A stretch of 39,176 nt of DNA from Synergistaceae bacterium (lineage in GTDB: Bacteria > Synergistota > Synergistia > Synergistales > Aminobacteriaceae), in contig JAISQE010000066.1 of NCBI GenBank assembly GCA_031274425.1, forward strand, positions 1-39,176. Reading direction: 5' to 3'. The position numbers were made by a program, and so were the translations under genes. Position 1 is the stretch's first letter. Each line of letters begins with the position of its first letter. The notes beneath the pieces were generated by a model. That model was not told the DNA's origin, ran no database searches, and was given only the letters and a program-made list of their open reading frames with translations. Of this stretch, positions 22,975-31,578 are shown in pieces.

Positions 22975-23735
22975 CTATTTCTTATTTTTGACGGTCAAAG
23001 CCGCGATTCCAGCCACGACCAGCGCCAGGAACGCCGCGCCCGTGTCGCATCCGCTACTGCCGCCGCTATTGTTCTTTTTGTCATCGTCGTCGACGACAGG
23101 CGGCGTTGGCGTTTCTTCATTGGCGACGTTGATAGTGACGACCTGCCTGACAGGAAGCACTCCATCGTTCAATACAAATGTCGCATGGTATACGCCGTCC
23201 TCCACACTATCGTCGATCTCCCAGGTAAACGTTTTGCCGTCAAATTCGGAACCCTCCGGCTTCGCTGTGCAGGTAAGCGTAACGGGATAGGTTTGCCAGC
23301 TTCGATGTAGTCCGCCGGGTTAACGGCTTCGAGTACCACAGACACGGTGTCTCCGGCCTTGACCGTCCAGACCTTCCGGGATTCGGTTCCAATGAACGGA
23401 CGATAAACTGTTAACGGGTACTCCGTGATCTTCGTATAGCCGGAGTTCGGATCTTTTTGCGCATCCGTCTCTCTCGTGTACAACGAGCCGGAAGACGTTC
23501 CCGCCTGCGGAGCGTCGAGGGTCACTTCCTCCACCGTCAGCCCATCCAGACCAGTGACGTTAGAGATGGTAGTCGATACGTAGGGCTCATCGGGATAGTA
23601 TTCCCAGTTCACGGGACGCTTATAGTTGTGCGTGACCCGCACAGCCTTGTTTCCTTCGACGCTCACGCCCGAAAAAGTGGCGTTCTGCACGTTGTCGAGG
23701 ACGATGCTGGGCCAGTGACCTCATAGCCGACCTTG
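22975..23735 (-). pseudogene. Remnant of a Synerg-CTERM surface protein, frameshifted and lacking its N-terminus
   Basis: The minus strand encodes the C-terminal part of an exported protein in two frames. The first part reads through NVQNATFSGVSVEGNKAV and DAPQAGTSSGSLYTRETDAQ to YIEA; the frame then shifts near 23298-23304 and continues as YPVTLTCTAKPEGSEFDG, DGVYHATFVLNDG to the end. The end is diagnostic: a Pro/Asp-rich linker, SGGSSGCDTGAAF, a hydrophobic helix and terminal KNKK, the layout of the Synerg-CTERM sorting signal found in Synergistota surface proteins. No signal peptide or start is present; a stop codon at about 23733 precedes it and a further frame change near 23722 may join it to upstream VGYEVTG. 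The beta-sandwich-like repeats resemble surface or adhesin domains. Assembly error at one site cannot be excluded, but the missing N-terminus argues for decay. Confidence 0.65.
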
Positions 23736-23748
23736 AAGTTGATGGCTT

Positions 23749-23996
23749 TTAGTCCATCGTGTCGGGCCCCGCGGCCTTTTTCAAATCGAGTCCGTAAGCC
23801 TTGCAGATTCAACCAGAAATGCGGACCGGTGGGAAAAAATTTCCCAAGACGCACGGCCGTGTCCGCTGAAATACTCCTTTTGCCGGATAGAATCTGACTG
23901 ACTCTGTTTGTCGGAATATACAAAGTTTTTGCCAGACCAGCCGCCTGCAATTTATCACGCAGTATTTCCCCCTGTGTGGATAGGGCTGCTGAGCAT
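23749..23996 (-). pseudogene. Orphan HigA-type antitoxin gene with two frameshifts
   Basis: From an ATG at 23996 with a strong AAGGAGG site, the frame reads MLSSPIHTG and then hits a stop after a run of five G (23968-23972). With four G the protein continues EILRDKLQAAGLAKTLYIPT and on through NRVSQILSGKRSISADTAVR, a HigA/XRE helix-turn-helix, to GPHFWLNLQ. There a second one-base shift (about 23798-23804) is needed to recover AYGLDLKKAAGPDTMD and the stop at 23749-23751. The repaired product would be about 82 residues. No HigB toxin gene is present: the preceding gene ends 33 bp upstream. Two independent indels in 250 bp suggest an inactivated gene; the G-run one alone could be a sequencing error. 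Confidence 0.7.
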
Positions 23997-24029
23997 ATCC
24001 GTCGCCTCCTTTCCAGTTTCCAGGCGGTT

Positions 24030-25067
24030 CTATTTCGCTCCGTTTTGAATCAGCAGTTGCGCGGCTTCCTCATTCTGAAACTCCGTGGCGTATCGCAGCG
24101 CCGTCCAGCCGTCGCCGTCTTTCACGTTCAAATTTGCCCCCGCCTTGATCAGAACGTCGACGACGTGAGCAGCGCCCTTTCGCGCCGCGGCCATCAAGGG
24201 CGTAAGCCCGTCTTTATCGCGCACCTCCAGTTCGGCGCCCGCGGCGATCAGAGTTTCCACGATCTCCGCGTCTCCGGACTCGCAGGCCAAAGACAGCGCG
24301 GTGGCGTCATCAATGGTGGCGGCATTCACGTCTCCGCCCGAGCGGATCAAAAAAGAAAGCAGGTCAGCATGACCACGATACGCGGCGGACATCAGAGGCG
24401 TAATTCCCTCCTGATCCGGGACGTTCACATCCCCCGAGGCCGCGACGAGGGTCTCGGCGATTCGGAGGTCTCCGCTGACCGTGGACCACAAAAGCGCCGT
24501 CCAACCGGCTCCGTCTTCGGCGTTGACGGAGGCTCCGGCGGCGAGCAGCGCGTCCACCGTGCCGATGTTCTTTTGGCTGACGGCCAGCATCAAAGGCGTG
24601 ACCCCCTCTTCGTTGCGCGCGTCTACGTACGCCCCGGACTCGATCAGCAGCTTCGAGACGTCTTCTCGGTTCTCCAGTACGGAAGATAAAAGAGCCGTCA
24701 TGTAGCGAGACGCCTGAATATCCAAATCGGCCGAAGCGGCGATCAGTTTTTCCACGATGGATGTGTCCGATTTTATCGTGGACCACATCAAAGCAGTCCA
24801 GCCGTCTCCGTCCTGGGCGTTGACGTCCGCGGACGCTTGCAGCAGAACGTCGACAATTTCGGGACGGTTCATGCTGACGGCCAACATCAAAGGCGTCATC
24901 CCATTTTCGTCGGGCTCGTTGGCGTCAGCCCAGCCAGCAATGGCCGTCGCCACCTCTTCAGGGCTTCCGTCGGCGCAGAGCTCGAAAAAATCGGACGAAG
25001 CGTACGTCAGTCCGACGCCAAGCATAAGATGGAGCAGCAGAAGACAGAAAAACACGCGAAATTTCAA
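24030..25067 (-). CDS. Secreted ankyrin-repeat protein
   Basis: This 345-residue protein has a signal peptide (KFRVFFCLLLLHLMLGVGL, cleavage near TYAS) and nine consecutive ankyrin repeats filling the rest, ending LIQNGAK. The repeats show a higher-order pattern: TPLMLAVS-type, WTALMWST-type and a more divergent repeat alternate, as if a 99-residue triplet was duplicated. Ankyrin repeats bind other proteins; the partner is unknown, and export suggests an envelope or extracellular one. I chose the TTG at 25067 because GGAGGTGAG lies 4 nt upstream and the signal peptide begins there; the longer frame overlaps the upstream gene and starts without a site. It lies 25 nt after the J-like membrane protein gene, probably the same operon. 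Confidence 0.85.
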   Translation of the reverse strand: MKFRVFFCLLLLHLMLGVGLTYASSDFFELCADGSPEEVATAIAGWADANEPDENGMTPLMLAVSMNRPEIVDVLLQASADVNAQDGDGWTALMWSTIKSDTSIVEKLIAASADLDIQASRYMTALLSSVLENREDVSKLLIESGAYVDARNEEGVTPLMLAVSQKNIGTVDALLAAGASVNAEDGAGWTALLWSTVSGDLRIAETLVAASGDVNVPDQEGITPLMSAAYRGHADLLSFLIRSGGDVNAATIDDATALSLACESGDAEIVETLIAAGAELEVRDKDGLTPLMAAARKGAAHVVDVLIKAGANLNVKDGDGWTALRYATEFQNEEAAQLLIQNGAK

Positions 25068-25092
25068 AATTCTCACCTCCAAAAGATACGCG

Positions 25093-26478
25093 TCACGGCT
25101 CCGGCCGCCAGCGCTGCAAGATGCGATCCAGCGAGCTCGCCCAGGCGTGTTCTTCATACGCGGGGTATCCCACCGTCAAAGAATACAGTTTATCTCCGTA
25201 CTCGAAGGCGAGGTTCTTGAAGCGAACGTCCTGGTGGGGAATCGATCGAGTTTCGACCGTCAAAACGTCGACCGCGCGGCCTTCGCGCTCGGTCCTCGTT
25301 TTCTCGTAGAGCGTAACGTCGGGGAAGTTTTGCTGGAACGACTCGAGCTGATGATCCTGTACTTTATCAAGGGCTCCTCGAGGCAGCGGAAGGACGCGTC
25401 CATCCACATGGCTCCACCAATAAACGAGGAGTTCGAGGGCAAAATCCAGGCCGTCTTCTCGTTGACCGTAAGGCCGCGCCGTCAATGCCTCCCGAATGTG
25501 TTCGACCACGTTGCCCTCGCGTATTCGACGGAGCTTGCCGTTATTGTTTTCCACGTACCAAGCGCCGGGGATTTCTATCGTGCCGGCATCCAGAAGCTCG
25601 ATGGTTTGCCAGGCGTCCTCCGGCGGGGAAGCTGTCGACGCCGTCGAGGCGGTCGGCGAAAGCTCTTCTTTCGAAATCTCTTTTTTATCATCGAACGGAC
25701 CGTTGAACGCGACGCATAACGATAGACTGAAGGTCACCGAAAGCGCCAGAGTCAGAGTATACGCCGCGGCGCGTCGAAGAAATGGAATGCGCTTTTTTAT
25801 ACGAAAAGACATTTTAAGAATGGCGCAATGAGCGTAAAGTAAAATGAAAAGCGACCATCCCATAAGGTAAAAGGCGGGGATATACCCGGGTTTATGGCTG
25901 GAGAAGAGAACCAGGGGACGCAGGAGCGACGAGGAGCACAAATCGGTGAAGAGGAGGGTTACGGGGAACAGGAAAAGAGCGGCTCTGAAGTTTTCGATGG
26001 GGCGTTTCAAGAGGACAAAACGCAAAAGCGAAGGAGGAAGATAGCTCAAACCCAATAGGATAATATTCAAAAACCACACGTTACCCCTGATGCCTCTCGG
26101 CAGCAGATCGGAAAAAATCGTGGGGACCGCAAGCTGTATGAGATAGACCGCCACAGGGCACAAAAGCGACAGGTCGATCAATTCGCTCAGAGGAGACGAC
26201 TCGGAGGAGTCCAGCTCGTCCGAGTCGTCGTAAGCCGCTTCGTCATAATCTTTACGGCTTGTTTTGAATTGTTCTTTACGGAGCGTTTGCGCGGCCGCCG
26301 CCGCGTACCGATAAGCATTGTCCAGCGCTTCGCTCCGCGCGCAAGCAAATTGCCATTCCGAGGAACCGTGTACGAAGCGAACCGGGTCGTAAAGCCGCTT
26401 TTTATTCCGGTAGGCTTCCTCTATTTCCTCGAGGCTGGAGAAATCGTATACTCCTAATAAGGCATAGGCTTTTTCCAA
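25093..26478 (-). CDS. Membrane protein with a degenerate J-domain-like N-terminus
   Basis: I do not recognise this 461-residue protein as a named family. Its first 65 residues (ALLGVYDFSSLEEIEEAYRN and on) have the helix pattern of a DnaJ J-domain, but the HPD tripeptide needed to stimulate Hsp70 is replaced by YDP (about residues 30-32). An acidic Asp/Ser linker follows, then five predicted membrane helices between about 100 and 259. The C-terminal 200 residues, after a Thr/Ala/Ser-rich linker, should lie outside the membrane and contain IELLDAGTIEIPGAWYVENN. The start is a TTG at 26478 with AAGGA 10 nt upstream; no ATG or GTG is available nearby in frame. It sits between the CbiA-like and ankyrin genes. 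Confidence 0.7.
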   Translation of the reverse strand: MEKAYALLGVYDFSSLEEIEEAYRNKKRLYDPVRFVHGSSEWQFACARSEALDNAYRYAAAAAQTLRKEQFKTSRKDYDEAAYDDSDELDSSESSPLSELIDLSLLCPVAVYLIQLAVPTIFSDLLPRGIRGNVWFLNIILLGLSYLPPSLLRFVLLKRPIENFRAALFLFPVTLLFTDLCSSSLLRPLVLFSSHKPGYIPAFYLMGWSLFILLYAHCAILKMSFRIKKRIPFLRRAAAYTLTLALSVTFSLSLCVAFNGPFDDKKEISKEELSPTASTASTASPPEDAWQTIELLDAGTIEIPGAWYVENNNGKLRRIREGNVVEHIREALTARPYGQREDGLDFALELLVYWWSHVDGRVLPLPRGALDKVQDHQLESFQQNFPDVTLYEKTRTEREGRAVDVLTVETRSIPHQDVRFKNLAFEYGDKLYSLTVGYPAYEEHAWASSLDRILQRWRPEP

Positions 26479-26518
26479 GAGGAATCCATCCTTATACCGG
26501 TCGTCCGAAATTGTCGCG

Positions 26519-27898
26519 CTAACGTTTGCGCAGAGAAAGCCACCGATTGACGACGTCGATGTTGCTCCAAAGTTCGACGTGCAAATCGGTAACGAAACAG
26601 TAGCTCTTGACCCAACCGGAAGTCCCTAGTTCAGAATCCTTGCGGATATCGCGGTAGCCCCATACCGGCGGGATGGGGTTTCCAGGGTTGCTGATATGAA
26701 CATAGTCGAGCGAGTATCCTCTCATCTTTTCGTCGTATTTACTAAAAATCGAGTCCGACGTTCCTCGGATCTCTATCCTGTGAATATCGCCGCTCTCTTT
26801 GATGGGCGCGTAGCTTCCGTGGAAGGGGAAAATTTTCAGCCCCTCGTACCTCTGCCCGTCCGGAGTGACGAGATATTGACCGAAAAGCAGGGTGGACGCC
26901 CCATTGGAGAAAATGATTTTGTTCGCGGCGAAACTTTGCTTGATGCCGCGGTTGAAAGATTCGTGGGAGAGCAGTTTATCCGCGTAAAAACCCGCTATGG
27001 AGTGGGGGAAATAGATAGCCTCGACGTCCAGGGGAAAAGGATCCTGCCAAGGATCATAATCGATGACGTCGCAGCCCAAGAACTGGAAAAGAGCCGCGCT
27101 GTTGCTGCCCTCCAGGGAAAGATTCCGGCCGCCCACGACGGCGATTTTGAAATTTTTGGGAGGGTACTCGTTATCCTGCGGAGGAACCCATCCTTTTTTG
27201 AGATGTCCGAAAGCGTCGAGAATCCGCCACTCGATTTGATGCGAGATGGACGCCAGCTGCAGAGCCGCGCTTTTGATCTGCATCACGCGGGTGCTCGCCG
27301 CGGCGCCGTAGAGCTCCACCAACCTGGGCATGAACCGTTCGATTTCCTTGGGGATATATCCCAAGCTCAGAATGGCGGTTCTTCTCCCGTAGTCCTGCTC
27401 CAATAATTGATACTCTCGCGGATTTTTAACCGAAGCGAAAACGACGCCCAACACAGCGCTTTCGCCCCCGCTCTCGAACGCCGCCAAAACTGACGACGTG
27501 GCGTTGGTCGTCAAAATGGCGGAGGCTGAAGCGGATATCACAACGACGACGCCGCAGGCAAGGGCTTTGGCCAACTCCAGAGCCTCCGGGCGTACCTGAA
27601 CGAAGTTTTCTTCCGGACGTGTTCCCAACGGCACTAAAATGACGTTCAGCGCCTCGGGATCCGCTGTCTTTTGAAACAGCGTCTTCAAATTTTTTATACT
27701 GCCGCATGTATACAAGTCCAGAGAAACAGTGGATTCCTCCAGAAGGAGCTTCAATAAACGCATATCCGACTCGCTGCGAGCACAGGTAAATACTTTTACC
27801 TTGACGCCCGAACGCTTCAGGGCATAGAGCAAAGTCAAGCCCGGAGAAACCGTTTCGGAATTGATCTCGTCTGCAATGATCAAGCGGGGCAGATTCAC
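26519..27898 (-). CDS. CbiA/CobB-like protein without catalytic signatures (probable pseudoenzyme)
   Basis: This 459-residue protein has the two-domain plan of cobyrinic acid a,c-diamide synthase. The N-terminus (NLPRLIIADEINSETVSPGL) aligns with the CbiA opening but lacks the Walker A GKT. The C-terminal half resembles the class I glutamine-amidotransferase-like part: IAVVGGRNLSLEGSNSAALF, then DVEAIYFPHSIAGFYADKLL, then SNGASTLLFGQYL where active enzymes have E-C-G-G with the nucleophilic Cys. The final LHVELWSNIDVVNRWL matches the family's closing segment. Losing both sites implies no ATP-dependent amidation; it may bind a ligand or partner instead. I start it at the GTG 27898, 10 nt after GGGAGG, rather than the TTG at 27916. 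No other cobalamin genes are nearby. The alignment is by eye. Confidence 0.6.
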   Translation of the reverse strand: MNLPRLIIADEINSETVSPGLTLLYALKRSGVKVKVFTCARSESDMRLLKLLLEESTVSLDLYTCGSIKNLKTLFQKTADPEALNVILVPLGTRPEENFVQVRPEALELAKALACGVVVVISASASAILTTNATSSVLAAFESGGESAVLGVVFASVKNPREYQLLEQDYGRRTAILSLGYIPKEIERFMPRLVELYGAAASTRVMQIKSAALQLASISHQIEWRILDAFGHLKKGWVPPQDNEYPPKNFKIAVVGGRNLSLEGSNSAALFQFLGCDVIDYDPWQDPFPLDVEAIYFPHSIAGFYADKLLSHESFNRGIKQSFAANKIIFSNGASTLLFGQYLVTPDGQRYEGLKIFPFHGSYAPIKESGDIHRIEIRGTSDSIFSKYDEKMRGYSLDYVHISNPGNPIPPVWGYRDIRKDSELGTSGWVKSYCFVTDLHVELWSNIDVVNRWLSLRKR

Positions 27899-27947
27899 TT
27901 CATAGTATCCTCCCAAAGGAATTCAGATAAAGGAATTCAGATAGAAG

Positions 27948-29219
27948 TTAGTTTACCACAGATTTGAGACGTATGCCTTCTCCCGCAACGTATCCCGTGC
28001 TCCAGCAAATTTGCAGATTGAAACCTCCGGTGGGACCGTTCAAGTCCAGGATTTCGCCGGCGAAATAAAGGTTTTCACACAGCTTCGAGCGCAATGTGGC
28101 GGGGTCGACCTCTTTGAGGCAAACCCCTCCTTTGGTCACGATGGCGTGGTCGAAACTCCAGAGACCGTTCACGGTTAACGAAATGTTCTTGAGCAGCTGC
28201 GCGAGGTCTTCCTGCTCTTCCGAAGAAACGTAGGCCACAGGCTTGTCCTCCGGGATGTCCGACAAATTCAGCACCAAGGGAATCAAAGCGCTCGGCAACA
28301 GGTCCGTCAGCGCGCGCCCGAACTCCCGGTCCTTGTACTTCTCGAAGTCACGCTCGATGCGCGAGAGCAATGTCGGCATGTTCATCGCCGGCTTCAAGTC
28401 CAACGTCAAATTGACCGTCCCTTGCTTCATCCAGTCCGAAACGAAGGCGCTCAAGTCCATGACGATCGGTCCGCTGACGCCGAAGTTCGTGAACTCCATC
28501 TCGCCAAATCGCTCGTCGACTTTTTGGCCGTTCACCGTCACCGTCAATCGAACGTTGCGCAGGTTGAAATTTCTGGCCAGCTTCACCCAGGTTTCATGGG
28601 TCTTTACGGGGACGATCGCTGGGGTCGGCTCGATAATCGCGTGCCCAGCCTGGGCCGCGAAGCGGTATCCGTCGCCGGTGGAGCCTGTTTTCGGGTACGA
28701 CTTGCCCCCCGTCGCCAGAATGTAACGATCGGCGGCGAGCTCCTCGATGTTCGTGACAACGCGCTCGACGCGTCCATTTTTGATTTTTACCGTCTTTACC
28801 GCCGACTTCCGCAAAATGCGCACGTTCCCTTTCTTGCAGTACATCAAGAGGCAGTCGAGGACTTTCTGAGCCCCTTGGGTCGACGCCGCGGGGGGCAAGT
28901 CCGGGAAAATACGGTTTCCTCGCTCCGTTTTCGTCGGGATTCCGTGCCTGTTGAAAAACCCCAGCGTTTCGCGGGGCCCAAAACGGCTGAACGCCCCATG
29001 GAGAAAACGCCCGTTCTCTCCGTAGCGCGATAAAAACGTGCGCATGTCCGATTCCGCGTTCGTGAGATTACAACGGCGTTTCCCAGCCAACAGGAGCTTC
29101 TCGCCCAGGGAATCATTTTTTTCGACCAGAAGCACGCGCTCCCCAACCTCCGCGGCGCGTCCCGCCGCGATCAACCCGGCCGGGCCGCCTCCGATCACAA
29201 TAGTATCGAAACGCTCCAA
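27948..29219 (-). CDS. HI0933-type NAD(P)/FAD-dependent oxidoreductase
   Basis: This 423-residue flavoprotein belongs to the HI0933/YhiN (BaiN-like) family. It opens with the FAD-binding dinucleotide motif TIVIGGGPAGLIAAGRAAEV, followed by the family's GEKLLLAGKRRCNLTNAE. ILATGGKSYPKTGSTGDGY (about 168-186) is diagnostic. It ends with the second FAD contact LYFAGEILDLNGPTGGFNLQ. Members are flavoenzymes of mostly unknown substrate; one was linked to bile-acid reduction, which cannot be assumed here. The start is TTG at 29219: the tex stop lies a few bases upstream, an in-frame TGA blocks longer versions, and AAGGGA is about 12 nt before it. It is probably co-transcribed with tex and proB. Confidence 0.87.
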   Translation of the reverse strand: MERFDTIVIGGGPAGLIAAGRAAEVGERVLLVEKNDSLGEKLLLAGKRRCNLTNAESDMRTFLSRYGENGRFLHGAFSRFGPRETLGFFNRHGIPTKTERGNRIFPDLPPAASTQGAQKVLDCLLMYCKKGNVRILRKSAVKTVKIKNGRVERVVTNIEELAADRYILATGGKSYPKTGSTGDGYRFAAQAGHAIIEPTPAIVPVKTHETWVKLARNFNLRNVRLTVTVNGQKVDERFGEMEFTNFGVSGPIVMDLSAFVSDWMKQGTVNLTLDLKPAMNMPTLLSRIERDFEKYKDREFGRALTDLLPSALIPLVLNLSDIPEDKPVAYVSSEEQEDLAQLLKNISLTVNGLWSFDHAIVTKGGVCLKEVDPATLRSKLCENLYFAGEILDLNGPTGGFNLQICWSTGYVAGEGIRLKSVVN

Positions 29220-29225
29220 AAGATA

Positions 29226-31526
29226 TCAGCGTCCCTTCGGGAGATTTTTTTCCTCAAATTTCTGCTCAAATTTCTGCGCAAATTTCTGTTTGAAAAGGGA
29301 GCCCAAGGAGAGATCGACCTCTTCTTCGCGTTCGCGTCTTCGTTTGTTCAACGGGCCGTTCCTGGCGGGCGCTGTCGGTTTCGCTTCTCCAAGATCCTGT
29401 TTTTTCATGGAGAGCGAAATACGCTTCCGTTGTTCATCGACCTCCAGCACGGCGACTTTCACTGCCTGCCCCGGCTTCAGAAACGCCTGCGGGTTCTCCA
29501 CGAAACTGTCGGACAATCGGCTGACGTGCACCAGACCGTCCTGATGCACGCCCACGTCCACAAAAGCGCCGAAGGCCGTCACGTTGGTCACGATGCCGGG
29601 CAGGATCATTCCCACCCGGAGGTCCCGAATTTCCCGGATGTTGGGGTCGAAGGCGAAGCTCTCGAAGGCCTCGCGAGGATCGCGTCCAGGCTTTGCCAGT
29701 TCCTGAAGGATGTCTTTCAAAGTGGGGAGACCCGCTTTATCGGAGACAAAGCGCTCCAGCTCGATTTGCGACCGCAACTCCGGCGACGTCATCAGGTTGG
29801 CGACGGTGCATTTCAGTTCTTTAGCCATGCGCTCGACGGTCGCGTAATTTTCGGGGTGTACGGCCGACGCGTCCAAGGGGTTCTTTCCGCCATGAATACG
29901 CAAAAACCCCGCTGCCTGCTCGAATGTTTTCGGCCCCAGCCTCGGAACTTTTTTCAGGGCGTCCCGGGACTCGAAAGCGCCATTGGTTTCTCTGTATTTG
30001 ATCAACTGCCCCGCGACTTGTTTGGTGAGGCCCGAAACGTAGGAGAGTATCTCCTGACTGGCGGTGTTGACTTCGACTCCGACTGCGTTGACGCAGGAAA
30101 CGACGACATCGTCCAAAGACTGTTTCAACTCTTTCTGGTCGACATCGTGCTGATACTGCCCCACGCCGATGGATTTAGGGTCTATCTTGACCAGTTCGGC
30201 CATGGGATCCATCAGGCGGCGGCCGATGGAAACCGCGCCTCTCACGGTGACGTCATGTTCGGGGAACTCTTTGCGCGCGACTTCGGAAGCGGAGTAGATC
30301 GAAGCGCCGCTCTCGTTGACCGAGGCCACGACGATATCGGGAGGCAACCCCAAGGTTCGGACGAAGGACTCCGTCTCTCGTCCGGCCGTTCCGTTTCCGA
30401 TGGCGACGGCCTGGATTTCGTATCGTTTGACGCATTCCAAGATCTTTCTTGCGGCGTCGATCCTTTGACGCTCCCCCGTGTGCGGAAAGATGACGTCGTT
30501 GTGGAGCAGGTTGCCTTGGGCGTCCAGGCAAACGACTTTACAGCCCGTACGAAGGCCGGGGTCGATGGCAAGCGTCGCTTTTTGTCCCATCGGAGCCGCC
30601 ATAAGAATCTCTTTGACGTTGCCTGCGAAAATGCGTATCGCCTCCGCATCCGCGCGTTTTTTGAGGGCGTTGCGCAGCTCGTTTTCCATTGAGGGCCTCA
30701 GCAGCCGTTTATAGCCGTCGGCGGCGGCCTCGGCCACCAGGCGCGAAGCCGCGTTCGTCCCCTTGACGAACAGGCGTTTCAAAAGAGAAAGGCACTCCTC
30801 CTCCGAAGGTTCCACGGAAACGGAGAGAAATCCCTCCCGCTCGCCCCGGAAAACGGCCAGCACTCTGTGAGAGGGCATGGCGACGGCGGACTCGTTCCAC
30901 TCGAAGTAGTCGCGATAATTGGAGCCCTCCGCCTCTTTGCCCTTGACGCAGGCGCTCGTCAGCACGGCCTTGCGGGCAAAAATCTTCCTCGTCTGCTGAC
31001 GGGCTTCCATGTCCTCGCTGAAGCGCTCGGCCAGGATATCCTGCGCCCCGGCGATCGCTTCTCCGACCGAACTCACTCCTTTTTCCTCCGACAGGAAGAG
31101 GGCGGCCTCTTTTTCGGGATCGAAGGCGTCGAGTTGCGCAAAGAGTTTTTCCGCCAAAGGCTTCAATCCCTTTTCGACGGCGACGGATGCCCGCGTCTTG
31201 CGCTTCGGACGATAGGGAAGGTACGCGTCCTCGAGGGCCGTCATGGTCTGCGCGCTCTCGATCGTGGTCTTGAGCTCGTCGGTTAGGAGCTCCCGTTCCG
31301 TCAAGGACTCTAGGATCGCGGCTTTTCGTTTTATCAGTTCCTGTATTTTTTCATTGCGGTCGCGTATCGCGGTAACCACCGTCTCGTCCAGGGAACCCGT
31401 CGCCTCTTTGCGATAACGCGCGATGAAGGGGACGGTGCACCCCTGTTCGAAGAGTTCGAGGACGGCGGCCACCTGAGTTTCAGTCAACTGCAATTCTTTT
31501 GCGACCATCGCTGTTACCGTGTCCAT
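29226..31526 (-). CDS. tex: Tex family RNA-binding transcriptional accessory protein
   Basis: This 766-residue protein is a full-length Tex/Spt6-like factor. In order it has the helical N-terminal Tex region, a YqgF/RNase H-like domain (TLAIDPGLRTGCKVVCLD near residue 320), helix-hairpin-helix repeats (HDVDQKELKQSLDDVVVSCV and PRLGPKTFEQAAGFLRIHGG) and a C-terminal S1 RNA-binding domain (GIVTNVTAFGAFVDVGVHQD). Tex acts in transcription and RNA handling; exact function varies. The tail after S1 is basic and Lys/Glu/Phe-rich. I start it at the ATG 31526, with GGGGAGG 9 nt upstream, rather than the ATG at 31571 that lacks a site. It follows proB by 52 bp. Confidence 0.93.
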   Translation of the reverse strand: MDTVTAMVAKELQLTETQVAAVLELFEQGCTVPFIARYRKEATGSLDETVVTAIRDRNEKIQELIKRKAAILESLTERELLTDELKTTIESAQTMTALEDAYLPYRPKRKTRASVAVEKGLKPLAEKLFAQLDAFDPEKEAALFLSEEKGVSSVGEAIAGAQDILAERFSEDMEARQQTRKIFARKAVLTSACVKGKEAEGSNYRDYFEWNESAVAMPSHRVLAVFRGEREGFLSVSVEPSEEECLSLLKRLFVKGTNAASRLVAEAAADGYKRLLRPSMENELRNALKKRADAEAIRIFAGNVKEILMAAPMGQKATLAIDPGLRTGCKVVCLDAQGNLLHNDVIFPHTGERQRIDAARKILECVKRYEIQAVAIGNGTAGRETESFVRTLGLPPDIVVASVNESGASIYSASEVARKEFPEHDVTVRGAVSIGRRLMDPMAELVKIDPKSIGVGQYQHDVDQKELKQSLDDVVVSCVNAVGVEVNTASQEILSYVSGLTKQVAGQLIKYRETNGAFESRDALKKVPRLGPKTFEQAAGFLRIHGGKNPLDASAVHPENYATVERMAKELKCTVANLMTSPELRSQIELERFVSDKAGLPTLKDILQELAKPGRDPREAFESFAFDPNIREIRDLRVGMILPGIVTNVTAFGAFVDVGVHQDGLVHVSRLSDSFVENPQAFLKPGQAVKVAVLEVDEQRKRISLSMKKQDLGEAKPTAPARNGPLNKRRREREEEVDLSLGSLFKQKFAQKFEQKFEEKNLPKGR

Positions 31527-31578
31527 CGAACCAACCTCCCCAAATTCTTCATCTTCATTTTCATTGTACACCGTACAC

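Noticed and set aside
29430-30692. 420-codon plus-strand frame
   Set aside because: It is antisense to tex, with no family resemblance and no start signals.
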